Position numbers and translations under genes: made by a program
In this document: piece after piece, positions 1 to 5,394 of the stretch
How the letters are laid out: each line of letters starts with the position of its first letter
How positions within the stretch are numbered: the first letter of the stretch is position 1
Assembly: GCA_946479255.1 (NCBI GenBank)
Contig: CAMLFK010000229.1
Span: forward strand, 1 to 8,248
Source of the DNA: an uncultured Oxalobacteraceae bacterium
GTDB lineage: Bacteria > Pseudomonadota > Gammaproteobacteria > Burkholderiales > Burkholderiaceae
Direction of reading: 5' to 3'
Length of the DNA: 8,248 nt
The notes under the pieces: model-generated
The model's input: the letters and a program-made list of their open reading frames with translations, nothing else
What the model was told of the DNA's origin: nothing
Databases searched by the model: none

Positions 1-1208
1 GACACGTAGTCGGCCGCGTTCTCGCCGCAGAACTTGCCGTACACGAAGGCGCCGAGCATGTAGTTGTGCGGGATGCTGGCGCAGTCGCCGGCGGCGTACA
101 GGCCGGGAATCGAGCATTCGCCTTTTTCGTTGGTCCAGATGCCGGAGGCGCTGTGGCCGCTGCAAAAGCCGATTTCCGAGATGTGCATCTCGATTGCCTT
201 CTTGCGGTAGTCGGTGCCGCGCCGTTCGTGAAAGCGCCCGCGGCTGGGGCGTTCGTTGGTGTGCAGGATGTGCTCGATCTCGGCGATGGTTTCCTCGGCC
301 AGGTGGTCGAGCTTGAGGAACACCGGCCCGCGTCCGCCTTCGAGTTCGTTGAAGAACTCCAGCATCATCTGGCCGCTCCAGTAGTCGCACTCGATGAAGC
401 GCTGGCCGGTGGAGTTGGCGGTGTAGCCGCCGAACGGGCCGGTGACGTAGGCGCAGGCCGGGCCGTTGTAATCCTTGATCAGCGGGTTGATCTGGAAGCA
501 TTCGAGGTTGGTCAGCTCGGCGCCGGCGTGGTACGCCATGACGTGGCCTTCGCCGCTGTTGGTGGGGTTTTCGTAGGTGCCCCACAGGTAGCCCGATGCG
601 GGCAAGCCGAGCCGCCCGGCCGCGCCGGTGCACAGCACCACCGCCTTGGCCTTGATGACGTAGAAGTCGGCGGTGCGGCAGTCGAAGCCCATGACCCCGC
701 AGATCTCGCCGCCAGGGCCGGTCAGCAGGCGCGTGGCCACCACCCGGTTGGTGATTTCCACCCGCGCGCGCTTGAGCTGGCGGTACAGCACCCGCTTCAT
801 GTGGTGGCCTTCGGGCATGGGCAGCACGTAGCTGCCCAGGTGGTGCACCTTGCGCACCGCGTAGTCGCCGGTCTCGTCTTTCTCGAACTTGATGCCCCAG
901 CGGTCCAGTTCCTCGATCATCGCAAAGCTGTTGGCGGCATAGGCGTACACGCCTTTCTGGTCGACGATGCCGTCGTTGGCCACCGTGATCTCCTTGGTGT
1001 ACTGCTCCGGCGTGGCGTGGCCCGGAATGACCGCATTGTTCAAGCCGTCCATCCCCATCGAAATGGCGCCGCTGCGCTTGACGTTGGCTTTTTCCAGCAC
1101 CAGCACGCGCAGCGCCGGATTCTTTTCCTTGGCCTTGACGGCCGCCATCGGCCCTCCGGTGCCACCGCCTACAATCACGAGGTCATATTCAAGTTCAATG
1201 GTATTCAT
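1..1208 (-). CDS. FAD-dependent flavoprotein of the fumarate reductase/succinate dehydrogenase/APS reductase alpha superfamily, partial (C-terminus outside window)
   Basis: The first 402 residues are visible and the gene runs off the left edge. The N-terminus holds a Rossmann FAD-binding motif (VIVGGGTGG, residues 11-19) followed by LVLEK at 36-40, whose Glu usually binds the adenosine ribose. A second FAD contact, GLYAAGDC, lies at 369-376. This layout is typical of the fumarate reductase/succinate dehydrogenase flavoprotein family, which also includes AprA of APS reductase. The block with KRSGAISMGMDG (44-55) resembles a proteobacterial group often labelled 'fumarate reductase/succinate dehydrogenase flavoprotein subunit' and found beside a small ferredoxin-like protein; that partner would lie past the left edge. 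No signal peptide is seen, so it is probably cytosolic. The ATG at 1206-1208 is preceded by AAGGA (1214-1218) with a 5-nt spacer. It lies 38 bp downstream of the GntR gene on the same strand, so co-transcription is likely. Substrate and electron partner are unknown. Confidence 0.85.
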   Translation of the reverse strand, partial: MNTIELEYDLVIVGGGTGGPMAAVKAKEKNPALRVLVLEKANVKRSGAISMGMDGLNNAVIPGHATPEQYTKEITVANDGIVDQKGVYAYAANSFAMIEELDRWGIKFEKDETGDYAVRKVHHLGSYVLPMPEGHHMKRVLYRQLKRARVEITNRVVATRLLTGPGGEICGVMGFDCRTADFYVIKAKAVVLCTGAAGRLGLPASGYLWGTYENPTNSGEGHVMAYHAGAELTNLECFQINPLIKDYNGPACAYVTGPFGGYTANSTGQRFIECDYWSGQMMLEFFNELEGGRGPVFLKLDHLAEETIAEIEHILHTNERPSRGRFHERRGTDYRKKAIEMHISEIGFCSGHSASGIWTNEKGECSIPGLYAAGDCASIPHNYMLGAFVYGKFCGENAADYV

Positions 1209-1246
1209 TGTGGTCCTTGTCAGAGAGGGTCGAAAAAAGAGCGTGT

Positions 1247-2035
1247 TTATAGTGGTACCCGGTCCACCCGGACCCGATACTGGAAGGCGTCGCCGCGGTA
1301 ATACAGGTTTTCGTGATCGATCGGTACGCCGTCGGCGCTGTGGGTAGTGCGTTCTATGCACAGCACCGACGATCCTTCGGCGACGTGCAGGTGGCGGGCC
1401 AGCGCGGCGTCGGCCAGGGCGGCGCCGATTTCGAGGTCGGCGTGGCCGAGCTGCAGGCCAAGGTCGTTTTCGAGAATGGCGAAGACGTCGCGCGTGGCCA
1501 GGTCGTGCCGTACCAGCCGGTGCCCGAGCGCCACCGGCAGATAGCTGACGTCGAGCGAGATCGGTTCGCGGTTCAGAAAGCGCACGCGCTGCAGTTCGGT
1601 GACGTGGGCCCGCTTGCCCAGCTGGAGCCGGTCGCGCACGTGCGCCGAAGGCACGATGTTGCGCATGCCGATCACTTGGGCGAAGGTCTCGTAGCCCTTC
1701 TGGCGCATCGCTTCGCCGAAGCCCTGCAGCTGGCCCAGGTCCTGGAAGGCCTTGGGCTTGGAGACGAAGCTGCCCTTGCCGTGCAGGCGGAAGATCAGGC
1801 CTTCGGCTTCGAGGTCGCCGAGCGCCTGGCGCACCGTGATGCGGCTGACGTTAAAGCGCGCGATCATCTCGGCCTCGGACGGCAGCTGCTCGTGCGGGCG
1901 GTAGGTGCCGTCCAGGATCTGGCCGCGCAGGCGGTCCTTGATCTGCACGTACAGCGGCCGGCTGGAGAGCAGTTCGGTGGCGGGCTCGGACGGATGCAGT
2001 GCGAGGACCTTGGCGGGTTTGTTATGACTTGTCAT
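1247..2035 (-). CDS. GntR-family transcriptional regulator, HutC subfamily (wHTH + UTRA)
   Basis: This 262-residue protein has an N-terminal winged helix-turn-helix at about residues 27-92. It opens with RPLYVQIKDRLRGQI and contains the GntR signature LPSEAEMIARFNVSRITVRQAL and the wing HGKGSFV. A UTRA ligand-binding fold follows at about 100-258, ending in RTTHSADGVPIDHENLYYRGD. These are the marks of the HutC branch, whose members bind small metabolites and usually repress neighbouring genes as dimers. The ATG at 2033-2035 is the first possible start, because an in-frame TGA lies four codons upstream. No Shine-Dalgarno sequence is seen before it, so a leaderless transcript or a slightly later start is possible. 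The flavoprotein gene begins 38 bp after its stop and is the probable target. Tandem palindromes over its start codon suggest autoregulation. The effector cannot be read from the sequence. Confidence 0.93.
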   Translation of the reverse strand: MTSHNKPAKVLALHPSEPATELLSSRPLYVQIKDRLRGQILDGTYRPHEQLPSEAEMIARFNVSRITVRQALGDLEAEGLIFRLHGKGSFVSKPKAFQDLGQLQGFGEAMRQKGYETFAQVIGMRNIVPSAHVRDRLQLGKRAHVTELQRVRFLNREPISLDVSYLPVALGHRLVRHDLATRDVFAILENDLGLQLGHADLEIGAALADAALARHLHVAEGSSVLCIERTTHSADGVPIDHENLYYRGDAFQYRVRVDRVPL

Positions 2036-2048
2036 GATGAGTTGTCAT
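2024..2048. promoter_or_regulatory. Candidate GntR operator: two tandem 12-bp near-palindromes
   Basis: The sequence ATGACTTGTCAT (2024-2035) is a perfect 5-2-5 inverted repeat. A second copy, ATGAGTTGTCAT (2037-2048), differs at one base and starts 13 bp later. The pair covers the start codon and immediate upstream region of the GntR gene. GntR-family dimers commonly bind such short palindromes next to their own genes, so autorepression is inferred. The first palindrome is partly inside the coding sequence, so coding constraint may explain part of it. Confidence 0.5.
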
Positions 2049-2058
2049 ATGCAATACA

Positions 2059-2071
2059 CGTGCCATGCACG
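2059..2071. repeat. Short inverted repeat upstream of the GntR gene
   Basis: CGTGC-CAT-GCACG is a perfect 5-3-5 inverted repeat 24 bp upstream of the GntR start. It may be a secondary binding site in the promoter, but the length is small enough to arise by chance. No convincing -35/-10 pair was found here for the regulator. Confidence 0.25.
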
Positions 2072-2184
2072 CGATTAGCAAGCCGCAGAGTGAAGCAGCT
2101 GATTGCGCTCTACCCGGATGCCATATTTGGGGGATCTAAAACGGGGAATCGGCACCAGACTGGCGCCCTGTTGTGGAGCGTTGA

Positions 2185-2203
2185 CGCCGGGCTAATCCCG
2201 GCG
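2185..2203. terminator. GC-rich hairpin between the PEP-CTERM and GntR genes
   Basis: CGCCGGG (2185-2191) and CCCGGCG (2197-2203) form a perfect 7-bp GC stem with a 5-nt loop, CTAAT. It lies 47 bp past the stop codon of the minus-strand PEP-CTERM gene. The T-rich tail ATCTTACTTTATTTT (2204-2218) is on the plus-strand side, so as an intrinsic terminator it would act best on plus-strand transcription, where no gene is seen. On the minus strand it has no U-tract and may act as a 3'-end stabiliser or weak terminator. Confidence 0.4.
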
Positions 2204-2250
2204 ATCTTACTTTATTTTGCGCCGTACATGCTGCAAATGGCTGCTAACTT

Positions 2251-2841
2251 CTAACGGCGGCGTCCGGCGATCAAGAGCCCGATCATGGCGATGGCGAACA
2301 GGATCATCGAGCCCGGCTCGGGCACTTCGGTCAGGCGCATCAGGCCGGTCGCGCCGTGGCAGTCGTTGCTCCACAAGTCGCAGCCGCCCCCGCTGCCAAG
2401 GTCGCTGCGCACGGAGTCGACGGTGAAGAGGGTGCCGGCACTGCTCATGGCAAAATTACTTTCGGTATTATTGGCGGCGATGCGGCCCGACAGGTAGCCG
2501 CCCGGTTCAAACACCACCGAGATCCACAGCGAAGCATAGGGGTTCATGTCCTGGGTCTGCGGGAAGTAGCTGATGGGTGGTGTCACGCCGGAAAACAGGA
2601 AGCGCGACACCGGCGACTGTTTGTCCGGGCCACAAAACTCGGGCAGGCCGCAGTGGTCGATCACATAGTCGACGTTTCCCGCCGCTACCGCCGCATCGGT
2701 GAATTCAATCTCCAGCACCAGGCCCATCGGCAGGGCGTGCGGACCGCTGTCGACGTTCTGCCAGGTGTACAGTACGCCGGCGCTGGCCTGGCAACAGGTG
2801 AACAGCAAGGCTGCCAGCACGGCGGTCATTCGAGAAATCAT
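2251..2841 (-). CDS. PEP-CTERM sorting domain-containing exported protein
   Basis: This 196-residue protein has an N-terminal signal peptide (MISRMTAVLAALLF, with probable cleavage after ASA at 19-21). The C-terminus is the classic tripartite PEP-CTERM signal: VPEP at 173-176, a hydrophobic helix at about 179-192 and a terminal RRR. In this family an exosortase (EpsH/XrtA type) recognises the motif and delivers the protein to the envelope or extracellular matrix. No exosortase is in this window. The middle has no recognised domain and is beta-rich with Gly, Ser and Asn. Four cysteines remain in the mature part, as two close pairs (C64/C70 and C154/C161), and could form disulfides. An ATG at 2899-2901 gives a 20-residue extension, but it lies inside the -35 element. 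The 2841 start has AGGA six bases upstream and begins directly at the signal peptide, so it is preferred. The gene appears to be a single transcription unit. Confidence 0.9.
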   Translation of the reverse strand: MISRMTAVLAALLFTCCQASAGVLYTWQNVDSGPHALPMGLVLEIEFTDAAVAAGNVDYVIDHCGLPEFCGPDKQSPVSRFLFSGVTPPISYFPQTQDMNPYASLWISVVFEPGGYLSGRIAANNTESNFAMSSAGTLFTVDSVRSDLGSGGGCDLWSNDCHGATGLMRLTEVPEPGSMILFAIAMIGLLIAGRRR

Positions 2842-2847
2842 GGTCGA

Positions 2848-2851
2848 TCCT
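2848..2851 (-). promoter_or_regulatory. Ribosome binding site deciding the start of the PEP-CTERM gene
   Basis: AGGA reads on the minus strand six bases before the ATG at 2839-2841. It selects this start over the ATG at 2899-2901, which overlaps the promoter and would precede the transcription start. Confidence 0.7.
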
Positions 2852-2872
2852 ATTCCAATCCAAAAGCAGTCC

Positions 2873-2901
2873 ATTATGAGAAATAGATGTTTTTTTGTCA
2901 A
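2873..2901 (-). promoter_or_regulatory. Sigma-70 promoter of the PEP-CTERM gene
   Basis: On the minus strand a perfect TTGACA (2896-2901) is separated by 17 bp from CATAAT (2873-2878), which matches the -10 consensus at five of six positions. The predicted transcript starts near 2866, about 25 bases before the ATG at 2841. The spacer and upstream DNA are rich in A and T, as with an UP element. No sigma-54 motif was seen. Confidence 0.75.
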
Positions 2902-2984
2902 ACTTATTGTTAACTTTTTTCACAATTGTTCAACAAATGTCGTTTATTGATGAGTTGTGGATGAGCCGTACAATGGGTTTCTTG

Positions 2985-2993
2985 TGCTAGAAT
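2985..2993 (+). promoter_or_regulatory. Extended -10 promoter for the sugar lactonase gene
   Basis: TG-C-TAGAAT is an extended -10 element with start expected near 3000. No good -35 hexamer lies 17 bp upstream (GCCGTA), which extended -10 promoters tolerate. An alternative, weaker pair is TTGATG (2947-2952) with TACAAT (2969-2974) at 16 bp. The LacI-type box begins three bases after the extended -10 element, which favours this promoter as the regulated one. Confidence 0.5.
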
Positions 2994-2995
2994 TT

Positions 2996-3009
2996 TGTTA
3001 GCGCTACCA
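2996..3009. promoter_or_regulatory. Candidate LacI-family operator at the lactonase start site
   Basis: TGTTAGCGCTACCA is a 14-bp palindrome with one mismatched pair around the central CG. This is the classic shape of a LacI/GalR-family operator. Its reverse complement, TGGTAGCGCTAACA, matches what I recall as the xylose box recognised by LacI-family XylR-type regulators in Xanthomonas and Caulobacter. It sits across the predicted transcription start, where a bound repressor would block initiation. The regulator is not encoded in the window. Confidence 0.6.
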
Positions 3010-3048
3010 CGATTTCGACAGTAATTAATCTTACCGAGACCCCCGCCC

Positions 3049-4029
3049 ATGGCCCATACCGTCTTCGCAGCCCAGTTCCCCTCCGTCCATCCACAAGCTC
3101 GTGCGCGCCTGGTGCTCGGCGCCGGCGCGCTGATCCTGCTGGCCGGACTGCAGGGCGCGGCCGCCAACGCGGCCAGCTGCGGCGCGGCGCCGAGCGGCGA
3201 CCTGGTGGCCACGCGCGTCACCGCGGCCAACACCACCCGCACGGAACCCGGCCTGTTCGAAGGCCCGGTGTGGGTCAAGGACGCGCTGTACTTTTCCGAC
3301 TTCACCTTCGGCAAAGGCTTCCCTTCGCGGATCCGGAAGCTGGCGCCCGATGGCACCGTGAGCACCGTGCTGGAAGACGGCGGCAGCAATGGCCTGGCGG
3401 TGGACGCCAATGGCGACCTGGTGGCCGGCACCCACAAGTACAAGGCGCTGTCGCGCTACACGCTCAAGGGCTTCAAGCGCACGCCGATCGCCGAGCGTTA
3501 TGAGGGCAATGTCTTCAACTCGCCCAACGACATGACCATCGCGGCCGATGGCACCATCTACTTCACCGACCCCGCTTACCAGAAGGATGCGGCGCCGGGC
3601 GGGCAGCCGACCACCAATGTCTACCGCGTAGGCACCGACGGCAAGCTCAGCGTGGTCGACAACACGCTGAAGGACCCGAACGGCATCGCGCTGTCGCACA
3701 AGGGCGACGTCTTGTATGTGAATGCCGGCAGTGTGCTGCGCGCTTACCCGGTGGTCAAAGGCGTGCCGCAAGCCGGCCGCGACATCGTCACCAGCCTGCA
3801 GGGCGCGGACGGCATGGCGCTCGACTGCCACGGCAACCTGTACGTCACCGAGCACGGCGCCAAGCGCCTGCGCGTGTTCACCCCGGAGGGCAAGGAGCTG
3901 GCCACCATTCGCGTGGACGCCAACATCACCAATGCGGCCTTCGGCGGCGCCGACGGCAAGACCTTGTACATGACCGGCGCCGGCGCCTTGTGGCAGATCC
4001 GCCTGGACGTCACCGGCACGCCTTACTAA
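3049..4029 (+). CDS. Exported SMP-30/gluconolactonase/LRE-like family protein (sugar lactone hydrolase candidate)
   Basis: This 326-residue protein has a signal peptide: a basic stretch (RAR, 18-20), a hydrophobic core (21-37) and a small-residue cleavage zone near AANAAS (38-43). The rest is a six-bladed beta-propeller of the SMP-30/gluconolactonase family. Its calcium or zinc ligands can be matched: E71 in FEGPVW, N160 in NSPNDM, N211 in DPNGIAL and D254 in GADGMALD. All four are present, so it is probably an active lactonase that opens sugar lactones to aldonic acids in the periplasm. C44 and C260 are the only cysteines and could form a disulfide. ASC at 42-44 is a poor lipobox, so lipoprotein status is unlikely. 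The ATG is the first start after an in-frame TAA at 3022-3024, and the Shine-Dalgarno sequence is weak. A LacI-type box at the promoter suggests induction by a sugar. Family members can also be esterases or strictosidine-synthase-like, so the substrate is unproven. Confidence 0.9.
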   Translation: MAHTVFAAQFPSVHPQARARLVLGAGALILLAGLQGAAANAASCGAAPSGDLVATRVTAANTTRTEPGLFEGPVWVKDALYFSDFTFGKGFPSRIRKLAPDGTVSTVLEDGGSNGLAVDANGDLVAGTHKYKALSRYTLKGFKRTPIAERYEGNVFNSPNDMTIAADGTIYFTDPAYQKDAAPGGQPTTNVYRVGTDGKLSVVDNTLKDPNGIALSHKGDVLYVNAGSVLRAYPVVKGVPQAGRDIVTSLQGADGMALDCHGNLYVTEHGAKRLRVFTPEGKELATIRVDANITNAAFGGADGKTLYMTGAGALWQIRLDVTGTPY

Positions 4030-4038
4030 GGCGCGCCT

Positions 4039-4048
4039 TGGTATACCA
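4039..4048. promoter_or_regulatory. 10-bp palindrome TGGTATACCA before the aminotransferase gene
   Basis: This perfect 10-bp palindrome lies in the 51-bp gap between the lactonase and aminotransferase genes, 32 bp before the latter's ATG. It also reads as an extended -10 element, TG-G-TATACC, so it could be an operator overlapping a promoter. No good -35 was found. A six-base inverted repeat around the lactonase stop (4019-4033) lies just before it but lacks a U-tract. Confidence 0.3.
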
Positions 4049-4080
4049 TAGCTGTTTTTCACGGCAGCGAAGAGCGGCGC

Positions 4081-5298
4081 ATGGACCAGGGCAAAGCAGG
4101 GCAGGGTGAACAAACGGTAGCGCGCGCGCTCCAATTGGCGCGCCGCGTCGACAATATCGAACCCTTCCGCGTGATGGAAATGGTCAAGGCGGCGGGCGAG
4201 ATGCGCCGCGCCGGCGTCGACGTGATCAGCCTGTCCGTTGGCGAGCCCGACTTCACGGCGCCGGAACTGGTGGCCGAGGCCGCGGTCGCGGCCATCCGCG
4301 CCGGCGCCACCCAGTACACCGATTCGCTTGGCCTCCTGGCCCTGCGCGAAGCCATCGCCGCACATTACGCGACGGCGTTCGGCATCACGGTCGCCCCTAC
4401 CCGCATCGTCATCACTGCCGGTGCCTCGGCCGCGCTGCTGCTGGCCTGCGCGGCGCTGGTGGACGAGGGCGACGAAGTACTCATGCCCGACCCCTGCTAT
4501 CCGTGCAACCGCCACTTCGTGAGCGCATTCGGCGGCGCGCCGGTGCTGGTGCCGTCCGATGCTGCGCAGCGCTACCAGCTGACCGCCGCCGACATTCAAG
4601 AGCGCTGGAGCGCGCGCACGCGCGGCGTGATCGTCGCTTCGCCATCCAATCCAACCGGCACCTCGATGAGCGAAGCGCAGCTGCGCGCCATGCTGGCGGC
4701 GGTGCGCGAGCGCGGCGGCTTTGCCGTGGTCGACGAGATCTATCAGGGCCTGTCCTATGATCATGCGCCCGTCAGCGCGTTGAAGTTCGACCCGGACGTC
4801 ATCACCGTCAACAGCTTCTCCAAGTACTTCAACATGACCGGCTGGCGGCTGGGCTGGCTGGTGGTGCCCGACGCGCTGGTCCCTGCCATCGAAAAGCTGG
4901 CGCAGAACCTGTTCATCTGCGCGCCGGCAGTCGCCCAGCACGCCGCGCTGGCCTGCTTCGCCCCCGCCTCGATCGCCTTGTACGAAGAACGCCGCCTGGA
5001 ATTCAAACGGCGCCGCGACTTCCTGGTGCCGCGCCTGCGCGAGCTCGGTTTCGGCGTGCCGGTCATGCCCGACGGCGCCTTCTACGTGTATGCCGATATC
5101 GGCGCTGTAGCGCACCCGGAAAGCGGCGGCAGCGCCGCCTTCAGCATGGCGCTGCTGCGCGACGCCGCCGTGGCGATCGTGCCCGGCGACGACTTCGGCG
5201 TGGCCGCGCCGGCGCGCCATGTGCGCCTGTCGTATGCCAATAAATACGAGCGCATCGAAGAAGCGGTGGACCGCATTGCCCGCCTGCTGGGACAGTAG
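4081..5298 (+). CDS. PLP-dependent aminotransferase, class I/II (aspartate aminotransferase fold type I)
   Basis: This 405-residue cytosolic enzyme has the normal length for the family, which moves an amino group between an amino acid and a 2-oxo acid. Visible landmarks are LSVGEPDF (51-58) near the substrate site, ITAGASAALL (111-120) at the phosphate site, SPSNPTG (188-194) with N190, and VVDEIYQ (216-222) with D218 and Y221 contacting the PLP ring. SFSKYFNMTGWRLGW (245-259) holds the Schiff-base lysine K248 and R256. R381 in VRLSYA is the expected carboxylate-binding arginine. The set is complete, so the enzyme should be active. It resembles the Ib-type broad group (COG0436), and the preferred amino acid cannot be told from sequence. 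GAAGAG (4069-4074) precedes the ATG by six bases. The gene follows the lactonase by 51 bp and could be co-transcribed, though a separate promoter is possible. No functional link to the lactonase is evident. Confidence 0.93.
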   Translation: MDQGKAGQGEQTVARALQLARRVDNIEPFRVMEMVKAAGEMRRAGVDVISLSVGEPDFTAPELVAEAAVAAIRAGATQYTDSLGLLALREAIAAHYATAFGITVAPTRIVITAGASAALLLACAALVDEGDEVLMPDPCYPCNRHFVSAFGGAPVLVPSDAAQRYQLTAADIQERWSARTRGVIVASPSNPTGTSMSEAQLRAMLAAVRERGGFAVVDEIYQGLSYDHAPVSALKFDPDVITVNSFSKYFNMTGWRLGWLVVPDALVPAIEKLAQNLFICAPAVAQHAALACFAPASIALYEERRLEFKRRRDFLVPRLRELGFGVPVMPDGAFYVYADIGAVAHPESGGSAAFSMALLRDAAVAIVPGDDFGVAAPARHVRLSYANKYERIEEAVDRIARLLGQ

Positions 5299-5394
5299 CG
5301 GCCTGCCGGACACAAGTTTGCCTGACACACGAGGGTTCGAATACGGTAGGATGTTTGCAGGTCGCTTACATTAACGAAATCGAAAGGTTGTCGT

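Noticed and set aside
66..1301. A 411-codon plus-strand open frame.
   Set aside because: It is antisense to the flavoprotein gene, whose FAD motifs are clear, and its translation is low in complexity with no recognisable fold.
1313..2254. A 313-codon plus-strand open frame.
   Set aside because: It is antisense to the GntR regulator, which has a complete wHTH and UTRA pattern.
2842..2901. A 20-residue N-terminal extension of the PEP-CTERM protein starting at 2901.
   Set aside because: It overlaps the -35 and -10 elements, lies upstream of the predicted transcript start, and would bury the signal peptide.
2956..2964. A DnaA-box-like 9-mer (TCATCCACA on the minus strand, one mismatch) in AT-rich DNA, considered as an origin.
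   Set aside because: It is a single box with no cluster and no replication genes nearby; the AT-rich stretch is explained by divergent promoters.
4019..4033. Inverted repeat CGCCTT-ACT-AAGGCG around the lactonase stop codon, considered as a terminator.
   Set aside because: The stem is only six bases and no U-tract follows directly; the T-run at 4054-4059 is about 20 bp away.
3031..5328. A 765-codon open frame on the minus strand opposite the lactonase and aminotransferase.
   Set aside because: It is a GC-rich shadow: it spans two well-supported genes on the opposite strand, is rich in His, Arg, Gly and Ala, and shows no domain.
5351..5374. A seven-codon ORF just before the dehydrogenase, considered as a leader or precursor peptide.
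   Set aside because: It is far too short for a precursor with leader and core, has no usable ribosome site, and overlaps a possible -10 element (TAGGAT).
5299..5394. Promoter for the dehydrogenase (CTGACA with TAGGAT).
   Set aside because: The spacing of 19 bp and weak hexamers make the call unsafe; only the ribosome site is convincing.
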